Under the pieces are notes generated by a model. The model worked only from the letters and a program-made list of their open reading frames with translations. It had not been told where the DNA came from and did no database searches. DNA of 20,812 nt from Solirubrobacterales bacterium. GTDB taxonomy: Bacteria; Actinomycetota; Thermoleophilia; Solirubrobacterales; Solirubrobacteraceae. The stretch covers positions 20,492-41,303 of the forward strand of contig QHBV01000087.1 in assembly GCA_003244035.1 (NCBI GenBank), written 5' to 3'. Shown here piece after piece: positions 6,083 to 12,649 of this stretch (within the stretch, counting starts at the first letter, position 1; every line of letters starts with the position of its first letter). The position numbers and the translations under genes are program-made.

Positions 6083-7438
6083 ATGAGCACGGTCCAGAAC
6101 ATCGCGGTCCCGCCGCACAACCTCGAGGCCGAGAAGTCGGTCCTGGGTGCGGTCCTGCTGGACGAGCGCCATCTCTATGCGCTGCTCGTGGAGGAGCATC
6201 TCCGGCCCGAGCACTTCTATCGAGAGCAGCACGGCGCGGTGTTCGCGGCGATGCTGGAGCTGCACGAGAGCGATCGCAAGATCGATCACCTGACGGTCGC
6301 CGAGACGCTGCGCCAGCACGGCAAGCTCGAGGAGATCGGGGGCCCGGAGGCGATCGACGAGCTCGCCGGCTGGGTTCCAGCCGCGGGTCACGCCCGTGAG
6401 TACGGACGGATCGTTCGCGACAACGCGCAGATGCGCGCGCTGCTGACGGCCTCGTACGAGATCCAGGCGAGCGTTCTCTCCCGGGAGGCGCCGGCTCGTG
6501 AGCTGGTCGAGCGGGCCGAGCGCTCGATGCTCGAGGTCGCGCACGACGATCGCCAGAAGAAGATCCGCGCGATCGCGGACATCCTTCACGAGGAGACCGA
6601 CAAGCTGCACCGGCTCTCGGTCTCCAAGACGCCGCTGACGGGCACGCCGTCGGGCTTCAAGGACCTCGACGAGAAGACCGGCGGTTTTCAGCCCGGCAAC
6701 CTGATCGTGATCGCGGCGCGTCCGTCGATGGGGAAGTCGGCGCTCGTCGCCAACATGGCCGAGAACGCCGTGCTCGCGGGTCACGCGGTCGTCCTGTTCT
6801 CGCTGGAGATGTCAGAGTCGGAGCTCGCCCAGCGATTCGTCGCCTCCCAGGCGCGTATCAAGGGCGAGGACCTGCGCAGGGGCAAGGTCCCGGAAGCGCG
6901 CTGGCCAAAGATCCTCGAGGCCTGCCAGCGGCTGGCGCAGGCGCCGCTGTTCGTCGACGACTCGAGCGACACGGGCGTGCTCGAGGTCCGTGCCAAGGCT
7001 CGGCGCCTGCACCACCAGACCGAAGGTGGCCTCGGGCTGATCATCGTCGACTACCTGCAGCTGATGCGTCACGAGGGGCGCGTCGAGAGCCGCGTCGAGC
7101 AGGTCGGCCAGATCTCGCGCGGGCTGAAGGGGCTCGCGCGTGAGCTCGAAGTGCCGGTGATCGCGCTGTCGCAGTTGAGCCGCGCGGTCGAGCAGCGGGG
7201 CGGGGAGAAGAAGCCGATCCTGTCCGATTTGCGTGAATCCGGACAAATCGAGCAAGACAGCGACCTCGTGATGTTCATCTATCGGGAGGAGTACTACGAC
7301 AAGGAGTCCGAGCGACCGGGAGAGGCGGACATCATCATCGCCAAGCACCGTAACGGACCCGTTGGCGACGTGGTCTTGACCTTCCAGAAGGAGTACCCGA
7401 AGTTCATGAACTACGCGGGTGAACGGTTCGCGGCATGA
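6083..7438 (+). CDS. dnaB: replicative DNA helicase DnaB
   Basis: A 451-residue protein of normal DnaB length without an intein. The N-terminal helical domain (residues ~8-110, VPPHNLEAEKSVLGAVLLDE) mediates hexamer and primase contacts. The RecA-like C-terminal domain has Walker A at about 212-219 (RPSMGKSA), the LFSLEMSESELAQR block, Walker B with LGLIIVDYLQLM near 317, and the conserved ending SDLRESGQIEQDSDLVMFIYREEYY followed by IIIAKHRNGPVGDV. It unwinds DNA at the replication fork. No Shine-Dalgarno sequence precedes ATG 6083. The stop overlaps the start of the next gene (ATGA, 7435-7438), coupling it to a helicase-loader-like ATPase. Confidence 0.97.
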   Translation: MSTVQNIAVPPHNLEAEKSVLGAVLLDERHLYALLVEEHLRPEHFYREQHGAVFAAMLELHESDRKIDHLTVAETLRQHGKLEEIGGPEAIDELAGWVPAAGHAREYGRIVRDNAQMRALLTASYEIQASVLSREAPARELVERAERSMLEVAHDDRQKKIRAIADILHEETDKLHRLSVSKTPLTGTPSGFKDLDEKTGGFQPGNLIVIAARPSMGKSALVANMAENAVLAGHAVVLFSLEMSESELAQRFVASQARIKGEDLRRGKVPEARWPKILEACQRLAQAPLFVDDSSDTGVLEVRAKARRLHHQTEGGLGLIIVDYLQLMRHEGRVESRVEQVGQISRGLKGLARELEVPVIALSQLSRAVEQRGGEKKPILSDLRESGQIEQDSDLVMFIYREEYYDKESERPGEADIIIAKHRNGPVGDVVLTFQKEYPKFMNYAGERFAA

Positions 7439-8196
7439 GCGACCGGGTGGCGGACCGCGGGCCTCGCAGCATGAGCGAGTGCGCGCTCGGGCTGTGCGAC
7501 GGCTCGGGCTTTCTCTACGACGAGGACACCAACACGGCATTCGACTGTCGCTGCCGGCCGCAGCGAGTGGCGCTGGCGAAGGCGCGCAGCCTCTCGGCGG
7601 TGATTCCCAGGCGCTATCGCGATGTCGCGTTCGAGCGGCCGCCGGTCACCGAGATCGATCCGCAGATCGTCGCGGCGACGCGCCGCTTCGTCAACACGAT
7701 CGACGATCAGCTCGACGCGGGTCGCGGCCTGTGGTTCATGGGGTCGGTGGGAACGGGCAAGACGAGCTTGGCGATGCTCGTCTCCAAGGCCGCGCTCAAG
7801 GTCGGCCGCTCGGTTGCGATCTACTCGCTGCCACGGCTACTGAACGAGATCCGTGACACCCACCGCGCGGAGCGCGCCTATGCCGCCAAGCGCTCGCACG
7901 TCGACCTGCTCGACCGGCTCACCGCCGTCGACCTGCTCCACATCGACGATGTCGGCGCGGAGCGCAGCACCGACTGGGTACTGGAGGAGCTCTACTCGAT
8001 CGTCAACGCACGCTACGAGGACGAGCGCTCGATCGTGATCACCACCAACATCCTCGACCGCGATGCACTGTGCGAGCAGGTCTCCGAACGGACCGTCTCC
8101 CGCCTGACCGAGATGTGCGACGAGCTGCCGCTGATCGGCCACGACCGGCGGATGGATCCACCCCGGCTGGATGCGGTTGCCGATTCCCCCCGGTAG
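7435..8196 (+). CDS. DnaC/DnaI-like AAA+ helicase loader candidate
   Basis: A 253-residue AAA+ ATPase. The N-terminus has a small cysteine cluster (Cys16, Cys21, Cys38, Cys40) like the zinc module of DnaC/DnaI-type and phage helicase loaders. The ATPase core has Walker A GSVGTGKT at about 103-110, Walker B LLHIDDVGAE, sensor 1 IVITTN, and SERTVSRL, which holds the expected arginine finger. Such proteins open DnaB rings and load them on DNA. The ATGA overlap with dnaB supports that partner. IstB-like transposition ATPases share this fold, but no transposase is nearby and the cysteine module is absent from IstB. Many actinobacteria are thought to use DciA instead, so a chromosomal DnaC-like gene coupled to dnaB is notable. 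Function is inferred. Confidence 0.82.
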   Translation: MSDRVADRGPRSMSECALGLCDGSGFLYDEDTNTAFDCRCRPQRVALAKARSLSAVIPRRYRDVAFERPPVTEIDPQIVAATRRFVNTIDDQLDAGRGLWFMGSVGTGKTSLAMLVSKAALKVGRSVAIYSLPRLLNEIRDTHRAERAYAAKRSHVDLLDRLTAVDLLHIDDVGAERSTDWVLEELYSIVNARYEDERSIVITTNILDRDALCEQVSERTVSRLTEMCDELPLIGHDRRMDPPRLDAVADSPR

Positions 8197-8229
8197 CTGC
8201 GGCACCACTCGAGCGGGTCCGCGGTGGAC

Positions 8230-8412
8230 TCAGCGGTCCTGCTCGGACTCGGCGCGCTCGGCGAGCTTCTCCTGAAGGTAGTGGGCCTTCTGTGCGCGGC
8301 GGTCGTGTTGCGCGGCCTCGTGCTCGTCAGCGGCGGCGCGCGCCAGCTCCTGCTCGGTCGCCTCTCGCTGCAGCTGGACTGCTTTGAGCTCTTCGGTGTC
8401 GGGCTCGGACAC
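8230..8412 (-). CDS. small charged coiled-coil protein, hypothetical
   Basis: A 60-residue reading frame from GTG 8412 between convergent and divergent neighbours. The product is almost one continuous charged helix rich in Glu, Ala, Gln and Arg (EELKAVQLQREATEQELARAA), with heptad-like spacing and no cysteine. The opposite strand gives a very hydrophobic translation, which is the expected shadow of a hydrophilic helical gene. No strong Shine-Dalgarno sequence is visible and the start is uncertain; the frame stays open for several codons upstream. I do not recognise a family. It fills most of the 269-base space between the loader gene and purA. Confidence 0.45.
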   Translation of the reverse strand: MSEPDTEELKAVQLQREATEQELARAAADEHEAAQHDRRAQKAHYLQEKLAERAESEQDR

Positions 8413-8450
8413 CAGCAGACCGTAGCGCGATCCCGGGCAGCGGTCGCCCG

Positions 8451-8456
8451 TACACT
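8451..8456 (+). promoter_or_regulatory. -10-like element just upstream of purA
   Basis: TACACT (TAnnnT form) lies nine bases before ATG 8466, and no Shine-Dalgarno sequence intervenes. Transcription starting ~7 bases after it would give a leader of about three bases. The -35 region is not recognisable. Confidence 0.4.
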
Positions 8457-8465
8457 GAGTCAGCG

Positions 8466-9809
8466 ATGCCCGGAATTGTGATCGTGGGCGCCCAATGGGG
8501 CGACGAAGGCAAGGGGAAGGTCACCGACCTGCTTGCCGAGCGGGCCGACGCGGTCGTGCGCTTTCAGGGCGGGAACAACGCGGGGCACACGATCGTGCGC
8601 GACGGACAGACCTGGAAGCTTCACCTGATGCCCTCGGGGATCCTGCACCCGGGCAAGCTGTGCGTGATCGGCAACGGGGTGGTGATCGACCCGAAGGTGC
8701 TCACCGACGAGCTCGACGAGCTGCGCCGGCGTGGCGTCGACACTTCTTCGCTGCGGATCTCGGCCAACGCCCACCTGATCATGCCCTATCACCTGATGCT
8801 CGACCACGCCGGCGAGGCAAAGCTCGGCAGGCTCCAGATCGGGACCACCCGACGTGGGATCGGGCCGTGCTACGCGGACAAGGCGGAGCGGCTGGGGATC
8901 CGCGTACAGGATCTGCTCGACGAGAAGATCCTGAAGAAGAAGATCGTCGCCGCGCTCGAGCCCAGACGGCTGTCGCTGCGCCCGTTCGCAAAGGACCCCA
9001 AGCTCGATCTGCAGGCGATGACCGACGAGTACCTGACCTATGGGCACCGGCTCGAGCGCTACATCGCCGATACCACCCGCCTAGTCCACCAGCAGCTCGA
9101 CGCCGATCGGAGCGTCGTGTTCGAGGGCGCCCAGGGGACGCTGTTGGACATCGACCACGGCACATATCCATTCGTCACCTCATCGAATCCGATCGCCGGC
9201 GCCGCGTGCATCGGGGCCGGCGTCGGGCCCAAGGACATCGACGAGGTCTGGGGCGTGACCAAGGCCTACCTCACGCGCGTCGGCGCCGGGCCGTTCCCGA
9301 CCGAGCTCGACGGTGCGATCGCCGACGAGCTGCGCGAGCGCGGTGGCGAGTACGGGACCACGACCGGCCGGCCGCGGCGCACCGGCTGGATCGACTTGGT
9401 CGCGCTTCGCTACGCGACCCGGATCAACTCGCTCACGGCGCTGGCGGTGACCAAGCTCGACGTCCTCTCTGGCCTTGACCGGGTCAATGTCTGCACCCGA
9501 TACCGGGGCGCCGAGGGGGCCGAGTTCGACTACTTCCCCTACCACCAGACGGTGCTCCACCACGCCACCGGGGAGTACCTGGAGCTGCCGGGGTGGACGG
9601 ACGACATACGCGAATGCCGCAGCGAGGACGAGCTTCCCGAGGCCGCCCGAGAATACCTTCAGGTCGTCTCGGAGTTCGTCCGCGTCCCGATCGTGCTGAT
9701 CGGCGTCGGCCCGGGTCGCGACGAGGTCATATGGACGCGGGCGAGCGCCGGGATGGCGGGAGCGGGCGGACGAGCCCCGGCGTCAACCGGGGCTCGTCCG
9801 CGCGTCTGA
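8466..9809 (+). CDS. purA: adenylosuccinate synthetase
   Basis: A 447-residue enzyme that joins aspartate to IMP using GTP in AMP synthesis. The N-terminus has the diagnostic GTP-binding loop GAQWGDEGKGKVTD, then FQGGNNAGHT and the IMP-site block TTRRGIGPCYADKAER. Further motifs are VFEGAQGTLLDIDHGTYPFVTSSN, GEYGTTTGRPRRTGW and, near the end, RVPIVLIGVGPGRDEVI, where the family normally stops. About 20 further residues rich in Ala, Gly and Arg follow; their DNA forms most of a strong hairpin, so the tail is probably a by-product of the terminator. ATG 8466 has no Shine-Dalgarno sequence. Confidence 0.97.
   Translation: MPGIVIVGAQWGDEGKGKVTDLLAERADAVVRFQGGNNAGHTIVRDGQTWKLHLMPSGILHPGKLCVIGNGVVIDPKVLTDELDELRRRGVDTSSLRISANAHLIMPYHLMLDHAGEAKLGRLQIGTTRRGIGPCYADKAERLGIRVQDLLDEKILKKKIVAALEPRRLSLRPFAKDPKLDLQAMTDEYLTYGHRLERYIADTTRLVHQQLDADRSVVFEGAQGTLLDIDHGTYPFVTSSNPIAGAACIGAGVGPKDIDEVWGVTKAYLTRVGAGPFPTELDGAIADELRERGGEYGTTTGRPRRTGWIDLVALRYATRINSLTALAVTKLDVLSGLDRVNVCTRYRGAEGAEFDYFPYHQTVLHHATGEYLELPGWTDDIRECRSEDELPEAAREYLQVVSEFVRVPIVLIGVGPGRDEVIWTRASAGMAGAGGRAPASTGARPRV
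9766..9801. terminator. 15-bp perfect hairpin between convergent purA and csp
   Basis: GCGGACGAGCCCCGG (9766-9780) and its exact complement (9787-9801) are separated by the six-base loop CGTCAA. The hairpin lies inside the last codons of purA and downstream of the convergent cold-shock gene, so it could terminate both transcripts. There is no T-run on either strand. This is the strongest stem in the window. Confidence 0.7.
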
Positions 9810-9816
9810 CCGCCGT

Positions 9817-9828
9817 TCACGCGCGTGA
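9817..9828. repeat. 12-bp perfect palindrome TCACGCGCGTGA
   Basis: A perfect palindrome between the stops of purA and the cold-shock gene, with its GCGTGAC half repeated at 9844-9850. It might help termination or bind a regulator, but its position between two gene ends makes a promoter operator unlikely. Confidence 0.5.
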
Positions 9829-9853
9829 CCCGCTGGTCCGCGTGCGTGACCGA

Positions 9854-10057
9854 CTAGACCGGCTGGACGTTGATCGCCTTGGGGCCCTTGTCGCCGGCCT
9901 CGGAGTCGAAGGCGACCTTCGCCCCCTCTGCCAGCGAGTGGTACCCGTCCCCGGCAATACCGGTGTGATGGACGAATAGATCCTTGCCCGGGTCGTCCGG
10001 GGTGATGAAGCCAAAGCCCTTCTCGGCGCTGAACCACTTAACGGTTCCAGTTGCCAT
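9854..10057 (-). CDS. cold-shock domain protein (CspA family)
   Basis: A 67-residue single cold-shock domain of standard length. It has the N-terminal strand MATGTVKWFSAEKGFGFI with RNP1 at residues 13-18 and RNP2 LFVHH at 27-31, then the final strand KGPKAINVQPV. It binds single-stranded RNA and DNA, melting mRNA structure during cold or general growth. ATG 10057 is supported by a strong Shine-Dalgarno sequence, GAGGAGG on the minus strand just upstream, and by the exact family N-terminus; the longer open frame upstream is leader sequence. It lies 120 bases downstream of a DEAD-box helicase on the same strand, a natural functional partner in RNA unfolding. The leader of roughly 65 bases could act as an RNA thermosensor as in other csp genes (inference). 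Confidence 0.96.
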   Translation of the reverse strand: MATGTVKWFSAEKGFGFITPDDPGKDLFVHHTGIAGDGYHSLAEGAKVAFDSEAGDKGPKAINVQPV

Positions 10058-10130
10058 CCTGTCCTCCTCGATCTTGTGTCGCGTACGAGGAGAGCCAAGG
10101 AACAGCGGCCTGCGAGCGCTAAACACTACG

Positions 10131-10159
10131 ATTGTGGATCGGCTGATCCACCAACCCAA
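10131..10159 (-). promoter_or_regulatory. candidate csp promoter with overlapping inverted repeat
   Basis: On the minus strand TTGGGT (10159-10154) and CACAAT (10136-10131) are separated by exactly 17 bases, a sigma-70-like arrangement. A perfect inverted repeat, GTGGATC-GGCT-GATCCAC (10134-10151), covers the spacer and touches the -10, so it is placed like an operator. It also lies 26 bases after the helicase stop and could instead be a weak terminator for that gene. Confidence 0.4.
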
Positions 10160-10177
10160 CAGCCTAGCACGATCTCC

Positions 10178-11275
10178 TCACGCGGGCACGATCCCGAGGT
10201 CGCGCGCCATCCGGCTGAGCTCCCGTCGCTCATCGCTGCCGACGAGGGTGATCCCGATCCCGCGACGGCCGGCGCGCCCGGTTCGCCCGACCCGGTGGAC
10301 GTACACCTCGCGGTCTCCCGGCGGATCGAAGTTGATCACGTGTGAGATTCCGGCGACGTCGATCCCGCGGGCAGCGACATCGGTCGCGACCAGCGTGTCA
10401 ACGGCGCCTGACTGGAACCGGGAGAGCGCCAGCTCGCGCTGGCGCTGGGACTTGTTGCCGTGCATCGCGGCGGCGCGAATGCCGCGCGCGTCGAGGCGCT
10501 TGACCAGGCGGTCGGCGCCCCGCTTGGTCCGCACGAAAACGAGCGTCAGCTCACGCTCGGCTGCGAGCTCTTCGATCAGCGCCTCGAGCCGTCCGGCGCT
10601 GGTCACGTTGACGAACCTGTGCTCGACCTCGGCGACCGCGCGGCGCGCGGTCGGGCCGTGCTGGTGGAGCACCGGGTCGCGCGTGTAGCTCCTGGCGACA
10701 CGGCCGGCCTCGCCGTCGAGCGTCGCCGAGAAGAACAGTGTCTGGCGCTTGGCCGGGCAGGCACGGACGATCCTGTCGACCGCCGGCTTGAAGCCCATGT
10801 CGAGCATCCTGTCGGCCTCGTCGAGAACGAGGACCCTGATCGCATCAAGTGTGAACGCCCCACGCGCGAGCAGGTCCTCGAGCCGCCCCGGGGTAGCGAC
10901 GAGCACGTGCGATGCGGCCGCATTGCTGGCCTGCTGGCTCAGGCCGACGCCGCCGTAGACGGCGGTCACGCGCAGTGCGCGCGCGTGGGCGACGGCGCGG
11001 ATCTCGGCGACGATCTGGGTCGCGAGCTCACGCGTCGGCGCGAGCACGAGCGCCGCCGGCCGGGGGCCGGCGAAGTCGATCCGCTCGGCGATCGGAATGC
11101 CGAAGGCGAGGGTCTTGCCCGACCCGGTCGGCGAGCGCGCGAGCACGTCACGGCCGGCGAGGACGTCGCCGATCACCAGGCGCTGGACCGCGAACGGCTC
11201 GGTGAACCCGCGATCGGAGAGGGCACCGACGACGGCGCGCGAGACGCCGAGATCGGCGAAGGACTGCGTGGACAT
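10178..11275 (-). CDS. DEAD-box RNA helicase (RhlE-like, compact)
   Basis: A 365-residue ATP-dependent RNA helicase containing just the two RecA domains. The motifs in order are a Q-motif region (FTEPFAVQRLVI), motif I SPTGSGKT at 48-55, PTRELA at 80-85, TPGR at 128-131, DEAD at 152-155, SAT at 183-185, VATDVAARGIDV and HRVGRTGRAG. There is no C-terminal RNA-binding extension, so it is shorter than DeaD/CsdA. ATG 11275 is preceded by AAGGAG at good spacing, whereas the open frame to 11398 is arginine-rich leader. Likely roles are ribosome assembly and RNA unfolding, especially in the cold, given the csp gene next on the same strand. Confidence 0.95.
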   Translation of the reverse strand: MSTQSFADLGVSRAVVGALSDRGFTEPFAVQRLVIGDVLAGRDVLARSPTGSGKTLAFGIPIAERIDFAGPRPAALVLAPTRELATQIVAEIRAVAHARALRVTAVYGGVGLSQQASNAAASHVLVATPGRLEDLLARGAFTLDAIRVLVLDEADRMLDMGFKPAVDRIVRACPAKRQTLFFSATLDGEAGRVARSYTRDPVLHQHGPTARRAVAEVEHRFVNVTSAGRLEALIEELAAERELTLVFVRTKRGADRLVKRLDARGIRAAAMHGNKSQRQRELALSRFQSGAVDTLVATDVAARGIDVAGISHVINFDPPGDREVYVHRVGRTGRAGRRGIGITLVGSDERRELSRMARDLGIVPA

Positions 11276-11422
11276 ACTGACTCCTTGGGCGGCGCTGAGC
11301 CGCGTACGATTCGGGAGGCTGGTGCTGACCCGAACCGCTGTTCTGCGGGACCCAAGCGAGCTGCCTCGCGGCCGACGGCGCCGACCGCTGCCTTTCAAAC
11401 TAGCAGCTTGGCCGGGTAGGGC

Positions 11423-11716
11423 CTAGATGCCGCGCTCGCGGGCGTCCCGGCTGAGCGCCACCGCCAGCGCAGCGGGCTCCAGCCGAGACTCGAGCTCGGC
11501 GATCCGCTTGCCCTGGCGGACCGACTCGCGGTGTACGGCGTCCTGGATCCCGTCGAGCTGGCGCTCCAGGTGCGCGATCCGCGCTCCCAGCGCCTCGAGC
11601 GTGGCGGGCTCAGGCGAGCTCGGCTCGCTCGTCGGGCGAGGATCACGCGCCGCGGCCACTTGGCGCACCTGCTTGACCCTCGCGATCAACCCCTCGCGCT
11701 GACGAATGCCCGACAC
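11423..11716 (-). CDS. hypothetical coiled-coil protein, 97 aa
   Basis: A small soluble protein. A basic N-terminus (residues 1-25) leads to a Pro/Ser/Glu-rich linker (26-38) and then a coiled coil at about 39-78 (LEALGARIAHLERQLDGIQDAV, then RQGKRIAELESRLE), ending in a short charged tail. No catalytic motif and no membrane segment are seen. The GTG start shares a base with the stop of the 52-residue gene upstream (TAGTG), so the two are probably translated together. I do not recognise the family. The coiled coil suggests dimerisation or binding to a partner. It lies 147 bases upstream of the helicase gene on the same strand, with the helicase's own leader between. Confidence 0.65.
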   Translation of the reverse strand: MSGIRQREGLIARVKQVRQVAAARDPRPTSEPSSPEPATLEALGARIAHLERQLDGIQDAVHRESVRQGKRIAELESRLEPAALAVALSRDARERGI

Positions 11717-11874
11717 TACCAGCGCCGCTTGGGCCGGGGCGGGCGCGGTGGATAGCGCAGGCGCTCCTCGTCGGTCATCTTGCGGATGACCAGGGAGCCG
11801 GTCTCGAGCTGCTCGCGGACGTGCTCGAGCTTGGCCTCACGCTTCTCCTGGGCTCTCTGGCGAGTGCTCTTCAT
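11716..11874 (-). CDS. hypothetical small basic protein, 52 aa
   Basis: A short reading frame from ATG 11874 to TAG 11716. The product starts MKSTRQRAQEKREAKLEHV, has a helical charged first half, a middle TGSLVIRKMTDEERLRY that looks like a conserved turn-strand-helix element, and ends in a Pro/Arg-rich tail PPRPKRRW. The TAG overlaps the GTG of the 97-residue gene. GGAGGT lies directly against the ATG, which is closer than usual for a Shine-Dalgarno sequence and leaves initiation unclear. The coding pattern and the tight coupling make it likely to be real. The basic tail suggests nucleic-acid or ribosome contact, but that is a guess; no family is recognised. Confidence 0.65.
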   Translation of the reverse strand: MKSTRQRAQEKREAKLEHVREQLETGSLVIRKMTDEERLRYPPRPPRPKRRW

Positions 11875-11917
11875 ACCTCCGGTCCACGGTAGCAGCCGGG
11901 CACCCCGTATCCGTGGC

Positions 11918-12649
11918 TCACCGGAAGCGCTCGAGCAGGTCCTGGTCGGCGACCTGCCGGATCACCCGTGCCGGGACCCCGGCGACGACCGCCCGCGCGC
12001 CCACGTCGCGGGTGACCACTGCCCCGGCGGCGACGAACGCCTCCTCGCCGATCGCCACGCCCGGAACCAGCACGGCGCCGCCGCCGACGCGACAGGCGCG
12101 GTGGAGGACGGGGCCGAGCAGCGCTTCACCCGGAGCATGACGACCCATCGTGTGGTCGTTGGTGGTCACCACCCCCGGGCCGACGAACACGTCGTCCTCG
12201 ACGACCGCACCCCCGGTTAGGTAGACCCCGGTCTGGATCAGGACGCGCGCACCGATGCGCGCGCCGAAGTCGAGCGTGGAGCCCCGCCCGAGCACCGAGC
12301 CGGCGCCGATCATGGCGCGCTCGCGTACTTGGGCGTGGTCGCCGACGATCGCCCGGGCGCAGACCCGGGCGCCGGCGTACACGATCGCGCCGGCGCAGAT
12401 CGTCACCCCGGGCTCGAGCACCAGCCCCCCCAGCTCGCCCCCCGCGGCGCTGGAGCCGGGCCGTAACGAGGGTCGCTTGCCGAGCACCGCGCAGTCCTCG
12501 ACCACGCAGCCCTCACCGACCTCGGTGCCGGGGTGGACGACCGCGCCCGATCCGATCCGTGCGCCGGCGCCGATCCGCGCGCCGGCGTGGATCACGGCGC
12601 CGGGGCCGAGCGTGGCGTCGGGAGCGATCTCCGCATCCGGCGCGCTCAC
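11918..12649 (-). CDS. hexapeptide-repeat N-acetyltransferase, WbpD-like
   Basis: A 243-residue left-handed beta-helix acyltransferase. Many I-G-x-G-A/A-x-I/V hexapeptide turns run from residue ~8 onward. The late segment VLIQTGVYLTGGAVVEDDVFVGPGVVTTND closely follows the WbpD-type pattern (I-Q, V-x-L/Y-x-G, V-E-D-D-V-F-x-G-P) of UDP-2-acetamido-3-amino-glucuronate N-acetyltransferases, with the coenzyme A end ARAVVAGVPARVIR. It is longer than WbpD (~190 residues) because of an extra N-terminal set of repeats. It would acetylate a 3-amino group on a nucleotide sugar. GTG 12649 overlaps the stop of the oxidoreductase (GTGA). It ends the five-gene sugar operon. Other sugar acetyltransferases have the same fold, so the substrate is inferred from neighbours. 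Confidence 0.82.
   Translation of the reverse strand: MSAPDAEIAPDATLGPGAVIHAGARIGAGARIGSGAVVHPGTEVGEGCVVEDCAVLGKRPSLRPGSSAAGGELGGLVLEPGVTICAGAIVYAGARVCARAIVGDHAQVRERAMIGAGSVLGRGSTLDFGARIGARVLIQTGVYLTGGAVVEDDVFVGPGVVTTNDHTMGRHAPGEALLGPVLHRACRVGGGAVLVPGVAIGEEAFVAAGAVVTRDVGARAVVAGVPARVIRQVADQDLLERFR

Noticed and set aside
7435..8196. IstB-type transposition ATPase
   Set aside because: There is no IstA transposase, no terminal inverted repeats and no target duplication nearby; the overlap with dnaB and the cysteine module favour a helicase loader.
8224..8481. 85-codon hydrophobic + strand frame that could encode a membrane protein
   Set aside because: It runs into the purA start, and its hydrophobicity is the expected mirror of the charged helical frame on the other strand.
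11423..11874. Small overlapping gene pair as a toxin-antitoxin system
   Set aside because: Size and overlap fit, but neither protein shows a toxin fold or a DNA-binding antitoxin motif.
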